NCBI RefSeq assembly: GCF_030817275.1
Contig: NZ_JAUSZD010000002.1
Coordinates: 2,542,001-2,606,000, forward strand
From: Paenibacillus sp. V4I7
GTDB lineage: Bacteria > Bacillota > Bacilli > Paenibacillales > NBRC-103111
Direction: 5' to 3'
Length of the DNA: 64,000 nucleotides
Shown here: positions 60,391-64,000 of the stretch, piece after piece
How the letters are laid out: every line of letters starts with the position of its first letter
Position numbering within the stretch: the first letter of the stretch is position 1
Notes under the pieces: model-generated
What the model was told of the DNA's origin: nothing
Databases searched by the model: none
What the model saw: only the letters and a program-made list of their open reading frames with translations
Position numbers and translations under genes: made by a program

Positions 60391-61473
60391 GTGATCGAAG
60401 TCGCTCTAGAACATGTAACCAAGCAATTTGGGAAAGTATCGGGCGTTCAGGATGTGCATATCCGGATTAAGCCCGGTGAATTCTTTACTTTCCTTGGTCC
60501 CAGCGGATGTGGAAAAACAACAACTTTGAGAATGATTGCCGGCTTTTACTATCCAACCTCTGGACGTATCGTATTTGGCAATCAAGACGTAACGACAGTG
60601 CCGCCCCATAAGCGCAATACGGGAATGGTGTTTCAGAACTATGCCTTATTTCCTCATCTGACGGTATTTGAGAATGTGGCCTTTGGTCTCCAAGTTAGAA
60701 AACGGCCGAAAGAAGAACGGCTTCAAAGGGTAGAACGCGCCTTACAGCAAGTACACTTACAGGGTTACGGAAATCGGCGTATTGACCAATTATCAGGCGG
60801 TCAGCAGCAGCGTGTTGCGCTTGCCAGAGCACTCGTTATTGAGCCGAATATTTTACTGCTAGATGAGCCATTATCCAACTTAGATGCCAAACTGAGAGAA
60901 GAAACACGCTTGGAGATTAAAAGGCTGCAGCTTGAATCTGGCATTACAACGATTTACGTGACGCATGATCAAGCCGAGGCGATGGCGATGTCGGATCGGA
61001 TCATGGTCATGCAAGGCGGTATCGTACAGCAGGTTGGAAGACCGGAAGAAATCTACAACCGACCTATTAATCGTTTTGTCGCTTCCTTTATAGGCGAGTC
61101 TAATTTGTGGAGTGGAACCGTGGAGCGTATAGAAGGAGATCAGGTCTATGTTAGAGTTTCACCTGATCTAGTTCTATGCGGGTTGGTGAATCATACGGCA
61201 CCTAATTGTCACCTGTTAGAGGGCGCACAAACCACTCTGTCTATTCGTCCTGAGGCGGTACGCGAGGCACCATCCGAATCTTCACCATCGGAGAATACGT
61301 TCTTAGCTAAAGTTGTCATCGCAGAATTCACTGGGGTGAATGTCAATTATTTGACGGACGTATCCAGTAGGCCCTTGAAAGCGATGTTCGTCAATCAGGG
61401 ACATCAAGTACGTCAGCGAGACGATACACTTGCGATGCATATACCAAAGGAAAGCATTTACTTTTTAGAATAG
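60391..61473 (+). CDS. ABC transporter ATP-binding protein (PotA/FbpC/UgpC type)
   Basis: This 360-aa ATPase has Walker A GPSGCGKTT (about 36-44), a Q-loop in VFQNYALFPH, signature LSGGQQQRVALARAL (about 135-149), Walker B ILLLDEPLSNLDAKLRE and switch His in VTHDQAEA. A C-terminal TOBE-like domain spans about 270-360. It starts at GTG after GGGAGG. It energises uptake together with the fused permease. It is the only ABC ATPase gene in the window. Confidence 0.94.
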   Translation: MIEVALEHVTKQFGKVSGVQDVHIRIKPGEFFTFLGPSGCGKTTTLRMIAGFYYPTSGRIVFGNQDVTTVPPHKRNTGMVFQNYALFPHLTVFENVAFGLQVRKRPKEERLQRVERALQQVHLQGYGNRRIDQLSGGQQQRVALARALVIEPNILLLDEPLSNLDAKLREETRLEIKRLQLESGITTIYVTHDQAEAMAMSDRIMVMQGGIVQQVGRPEEIYNRPINRFVASFIGESNLWSGTVERIEGDQVYVRVSPDLVLCGLVNHTAPNCHLLEGAQTTLSIRPEAVREAPSESSPSENTFLAKVVIAEFTGVNVNYLTDVSSRPLKAMFVNQGHQVRQRDDTLAMHIPKESIYFLE

Positions 61474-61488
61474 GCGGAGGATGAGAAC

Positions 61489-63219
61489 ATGACCTTTAAG
61501 AAACCAGAATCTCCTCAACCTGTGATCAAACGGCCATCCATCACATCTTCGCCTCATTTCGTATATGTATTAATTGCTCCCTTGTTTCTGGTACTGCTGG
61601 CCTATGTACTATTTCCGCTGTATCAGACCTTTATTCAGAGCATTCAAATGGAAGGTAAGTTTACTTTTAAAAACTATGCACGGTTTTTTAGCTTGGAGCA
61701 TACCGCCAATTTGGAAGCCCTCTGGACCAGTGTATATATATCCGTTCTTAGTGTAGTGACATGCGCGATAGTCGGAGTTACCATGGCTTTTCTATTGGAA
61801 CGCTATGAGTTTCCAGGCCGCAAGGCTCTGACCGTGCTTGCCATGGTGCCGATGGCGCTGCCACCGCTGGTAGGCGTACTTTCATTCACTTTTCTATATG
61901 GAGAAAGCGGTATTATTCCGCGGACGCTCAAGCTTTGGTTGGAGATGGACCACGTACCGTTCTCGCTAAAAGGTGTATGGGGCGTTCTTATGGTTCACAC
62001 CTTTACGATGTACACCTATTTCTATATGACCGCTTCCGCTGCGATCAAGGGGCTCGACCCTTCACTGGAGGAAGCAGCAGCAAGTCTTGGAGCCGGACGT
62101 CTTTATATCTGGCGGAGAATCATATTACCCATGCTCACTCCAGCTATCGTGGCTTCGTCCTTGCTTGTCTTCATGATTGCCATGGCTTCTTATACGGCTC
62201 CTCTTATCTTCGGAATCGACAGAACGATGACGATGCAAATCTATTTGTCCCGAACCAATGGAAATTTGGATATGGCGGCCACGCAATCCACCTTATTATC
62301 CATTGTTTCCATCCTGTTTCTCATTATTATGCGCTGGTATCAAGGCTTGCGAAATTACCAGAACTTGAGCAAAGGAGTTAGTGTACATCGGACCGAGGTT
62401 AAGAGTGCATGGGGGAAATATACGGCTATGTTCCTCTCTACGCTAGGCGTCGTCATTCTGCTCCTGCCTATTCTGGTATTGATTCTCATATCCTTTTCCA
62501 CTGATGGTACATGGACGACACAAATACTACCGCCAGAATATACGTTTAGTCATTATGTGGAATTGTTCACGGACAGCAAAACGTGGCGACCTATTGCGAA
62601 TAGCTTCAAAATGAGCTTTGTTGCAACGGTTGGCAATGTGATATTCGGTGTTGCTGCTGCCTATGCGATCGTTCGCCTCAAATTTAAAGGGAAGACATTG
62701 CTTGATGTGTTTATTATGCTCCCTTGGGCATTACCAGGAACGGTTGTAGGGATTAATTTAATTACTGCTTTCAGTACACCCTCTGCCTACAGTTTTGGGC
62801 AAGTTCTTGTAGGGACGTTCTGGATTTTGCCACTAGCCTACTTTGTGCGTCATTTACCGCTTGTGTTCCGCTCAACGTCGGCTACGCTTATGCAGATGGA
62901 TCCTTCGATCGAAGAGGCAGCCCGTAATCTGGGAGCTTCCTGGTGGTATTGCTTTCGTCGAATCGTATTCCCCTTGTCGCTTAGCGGAATCTTAGCGGGA
63001 ACTTTATTAGCCTTCGTAACAGGCATCGGTGAATTCGTATCGTCAATTCTGTTGTTTACATCTAGAACAGCTCCGATTTCGGTGGAAATTTTTCAAAGAA
63101 TGTATGCGTTTGAATTCGGAACCGCTTGCGCCTATGGCGTTCTTCAGATCATCCTCATTATCATTGTTCTCTTTATCTCTAAAAAATTGACCGGTGACAA
63201 AGCGGGTACAGCTGTGTAA
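61489..63219 (+). CDS. Fused double ABC permease (FbpB/ThiP type)
   Basis: This 576-aa protein has about 12 membrane segments in two homologous halves, each with an EAA loop: GLDPSLEEAAASLGAGRLYIWRRI (about 184-207) and MDPSIEEAARNLGASWWYCFRRI (about 466-488). One chain thus supplies both permease domains, as in FbpB-type importers. It starts 15 bases after the ATPase gene with a GGCGGAGGA site. Confidence 0.92.
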   Translation: MTFKKPESPQPVIKRPSITSSPHFVYVLIAPLFLVLLAYVLFPLYQTFIQSIQMEGKFTFKNYARFFSLEHTANLEALWTSVYISVLSVVTCAIVGVTMAFLLERYEFPGRKALTVLAMVPMALPPLVGVLSFTFLYGESGIIPRTLKLWLEMDHVPFSLKGVWGVLMVHTFTMYTYFYMTASAAIKGLDPSLEEAAASLGAGRLYIWRRIILPMLTPAIVASSLLVFMIAMASYTAPLIFGIDRTMTMQIYLSRTNGNLDMAATQSTLLSIVSILFLIIMRWYQGLRNYQNLSKGVSVHRTEVKSAWGKYTAMFLSTLGVVILLLPILVLILISFSTDGTWTTQILPPEYTFSHYVELFTDSKTWRPIANSFKMSFVATVGNVIFGVAAAYAIVRLKFKGKTLLDVFIMLPWALPGTVVGINLITAFSTPSAYSFGQVLVGTFWILPLAYFVRHLPLVFRSTSATLMQMDPSIEEAARNLGASWWYCFRRIVFPLSLSGILAGTLLAFVTGIGEFVSSILLFTSRTAPISVEIFQRMYAFEFGTACAYGVLQIILIIIVLFISKKLTGDKAGTAV

Positions 63220-63296
63220 AGGTTGATCATTCCGCGGGAACTCCTAGGGTTCATGACCGCTGCTTGATGATAAAAGGTGAATAAGGAGGAGTTAAA

Positions 63297-64000
63297 GTGA
63301 AGAAAGGTACATGGATGAAAGTTTTTACTAGTGTCACTAGCGTTGCCGTATTAGGTACCTTGCTGCTTCCTAGCATGGCGCAGCCGGTTAGCGCCGACAG
63401 AGGCGTTATTGATCTCTGGAAATCGATTAAACCACTCACGACCATCGCGAGTGCTATGAACACAGGAGCTCACCCTGATGATGAACATAGTGCTATGCTT
63501 GCTTATCTTTCATTAGGAAGAGGGGTCAATACGTTAAGTATCATTGCAAACCGTGGGGAAGGGGGCCAGAATGAGATCGGCAGTGAACTAGGTAATGCTT
63601 TAGGCATTATTCGTTCACGCGAACTGCAGGAAGCTTCCAAAATTACGAATGTCACGTTGGGTATGTTAAGCGAGCAAATTAATGATCCGATATTTGACTT
63701 CGGTTTTTCAAAAAGTCCTGATGAAACACTGCAAAAGTGGGGAGATTCGGTGGTTTATGAAAGACTTATTCGGAAAATCCGAGAGTTGCGGCCTGACATA
63801 GTCATTCCTTCTTTCCTCAACGAAGAATCGACACATGGTCATCATCGTGCCATTAACGTTATCACCGTTCGTGCGTTCAAGGATGCAGCTAACCCTGAGG
63901 TGTTTCCAGAACATTTGAAAAACGGCCTGCAGCCTTGGCAAATAAAGAAGCTGTATCTTCCTGCGAATGATAAGGATTATAACGTGGCTGTACCTGTAGG
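63297..64000 (+). CDS. Secreted PIG-L (LmbE)-family deacetylase, 3' end outside window
   Basis: The first 234 codons are present. After GGAGGAG, a GTG opens a frame with a signal peptide (about 1-33, ending PVSAD). The PIG-L zinc motif HPDDE follows at 59-63 (AHPDDEHSAML), with NRGEGGQNEIG, RSRELQEA and HGHH (180-183), which supply the third zinc ligand. Members remove N-acetyl groups from sugars such as GlcNAc conjugates. It follows the ABC importer by 77 bases, so the operon may act on N-acetylated sugars outside the cell. The frame continues past the edge. Confidence 0.88.
   Translation, partial: MKKGTWMKVFTSVTSVAVLGTLLLPSMAQPVSADRGVIDLWKSIKPLTTIASAMNTGAHPDDEHSAMLAYLSLGRGVNTLSIIANRGEGGQNEIGSELGNALGIIRSRELQEASKITNVTLGMLSEQINDPIFDFGFSKSPDETLQKWGDSVVYERLIRKIRELRPDIVIPSFLNEESTHGHHRAINVITVRAFKDAANPEVFPEHLKNGLQPWQIKKLYLPANDKDYNVAVPV

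Noticed and set aside
1..64000. tRNA, rRNA, insertion sequences, transposases and known riboswitches
   Set aside because: Reading both strands gave no cloverleaf, rRNA, DDE transposase or riboswitch core that I could support.

Overview
The window looks like a chromosomal segment of an endospore-forming Bacillota, most likely Paenibacillus or a close relative. The evidence is strong AGGAGG-type ribosome binding sites, GTG/TTG starts, a Spo0E-type phosphatase, several spore-coat genes (CotB/CotG/CotH-like and a yraGF-adhB-yraED-like operon), YesM/YesN-type two-component regulation, and many LplA/B/C-type sugar importers that lack their own ATPase. I see no rRNA, tRNA, CRISPR array, insertion sequence or prophage block.

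Layout. 1-6.4 kb: mixed housekeeping genes: a PAP2 phosphatase, a YneQ-like protein, two hypotheticals, a HisA of the eukaryotic (HIS6) type, a membrane-anchored PDZ + Lon-type (S16) protease, a 52-aa Spo0E-like protein and a wrecked alpha/beta hydrolase. 6.4-12.1 kb: a spore-coat island, with a CotB-like protein divergent from a low-complexity CotG-like repeat protein followed by the CotH kinase, flanked by two three-repeat CotB-related paralogues and an ArsB-family transporter. 12.2-19.2 kb: a methyltransferase/TPR protein, a hypothetical, a TerC-like protein, an NlpC/P60 hydrolase, a CotF-family operon wrapped around an alcohol dehydrogenase, and a nucleotidyltransferase-like protein. 19.3-32.6 kb: an SLH protein, a LacI-controlled sugar importer with a Gfo/Idh/MocA dehydrogenase, an XRE-cupin regulator divergent from tdh-kbl (threonine to glycine), a holin-like peptide, a CapA-like enzyme, DoxX, a Crp/Fnr regulator and a DUF2892 protein.

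32.8-51.3 kb is a carbohydrate-utilisation locus. It holds two paralogous parallel-beta-helix proteins that resemble GH110 alpha-1,3-galactosidases, a YesM/YesN pair, a 1135-aa secreted multidomain GH16 enzyme, two solute-binding lipoproteins sharing one permease pair, a SASA-type acetylesterase and a serine hydrolase. I read it as extracellular cutting, import, then cytoplasmic exo-cleavage and deacetylation of an acetylated galactan-like glycan; the substrate is a hypothesis. Repeated TGAAA/TTGAA boxes lie upstream of two of its genes.

51.3-54.1 kb: an AraC regulator broken by an internal deletion, divergent from a Gfo/Idh/MocA dehydrogenase and a sugar-phosphate isomerase-like TIM barrel. 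54.4-57.7 kb: an M29 aminopeptidase with a TetR-type operator, a TetR regulator, a GNAT protein and a DUF6376-like lipoprotein. 58-64 kb: a ROK repressor, an Fbp/Afu-type ABC importer with its own ATPase and a fused double permease, and a secreted PIG-L deacetylase that runs off the end.
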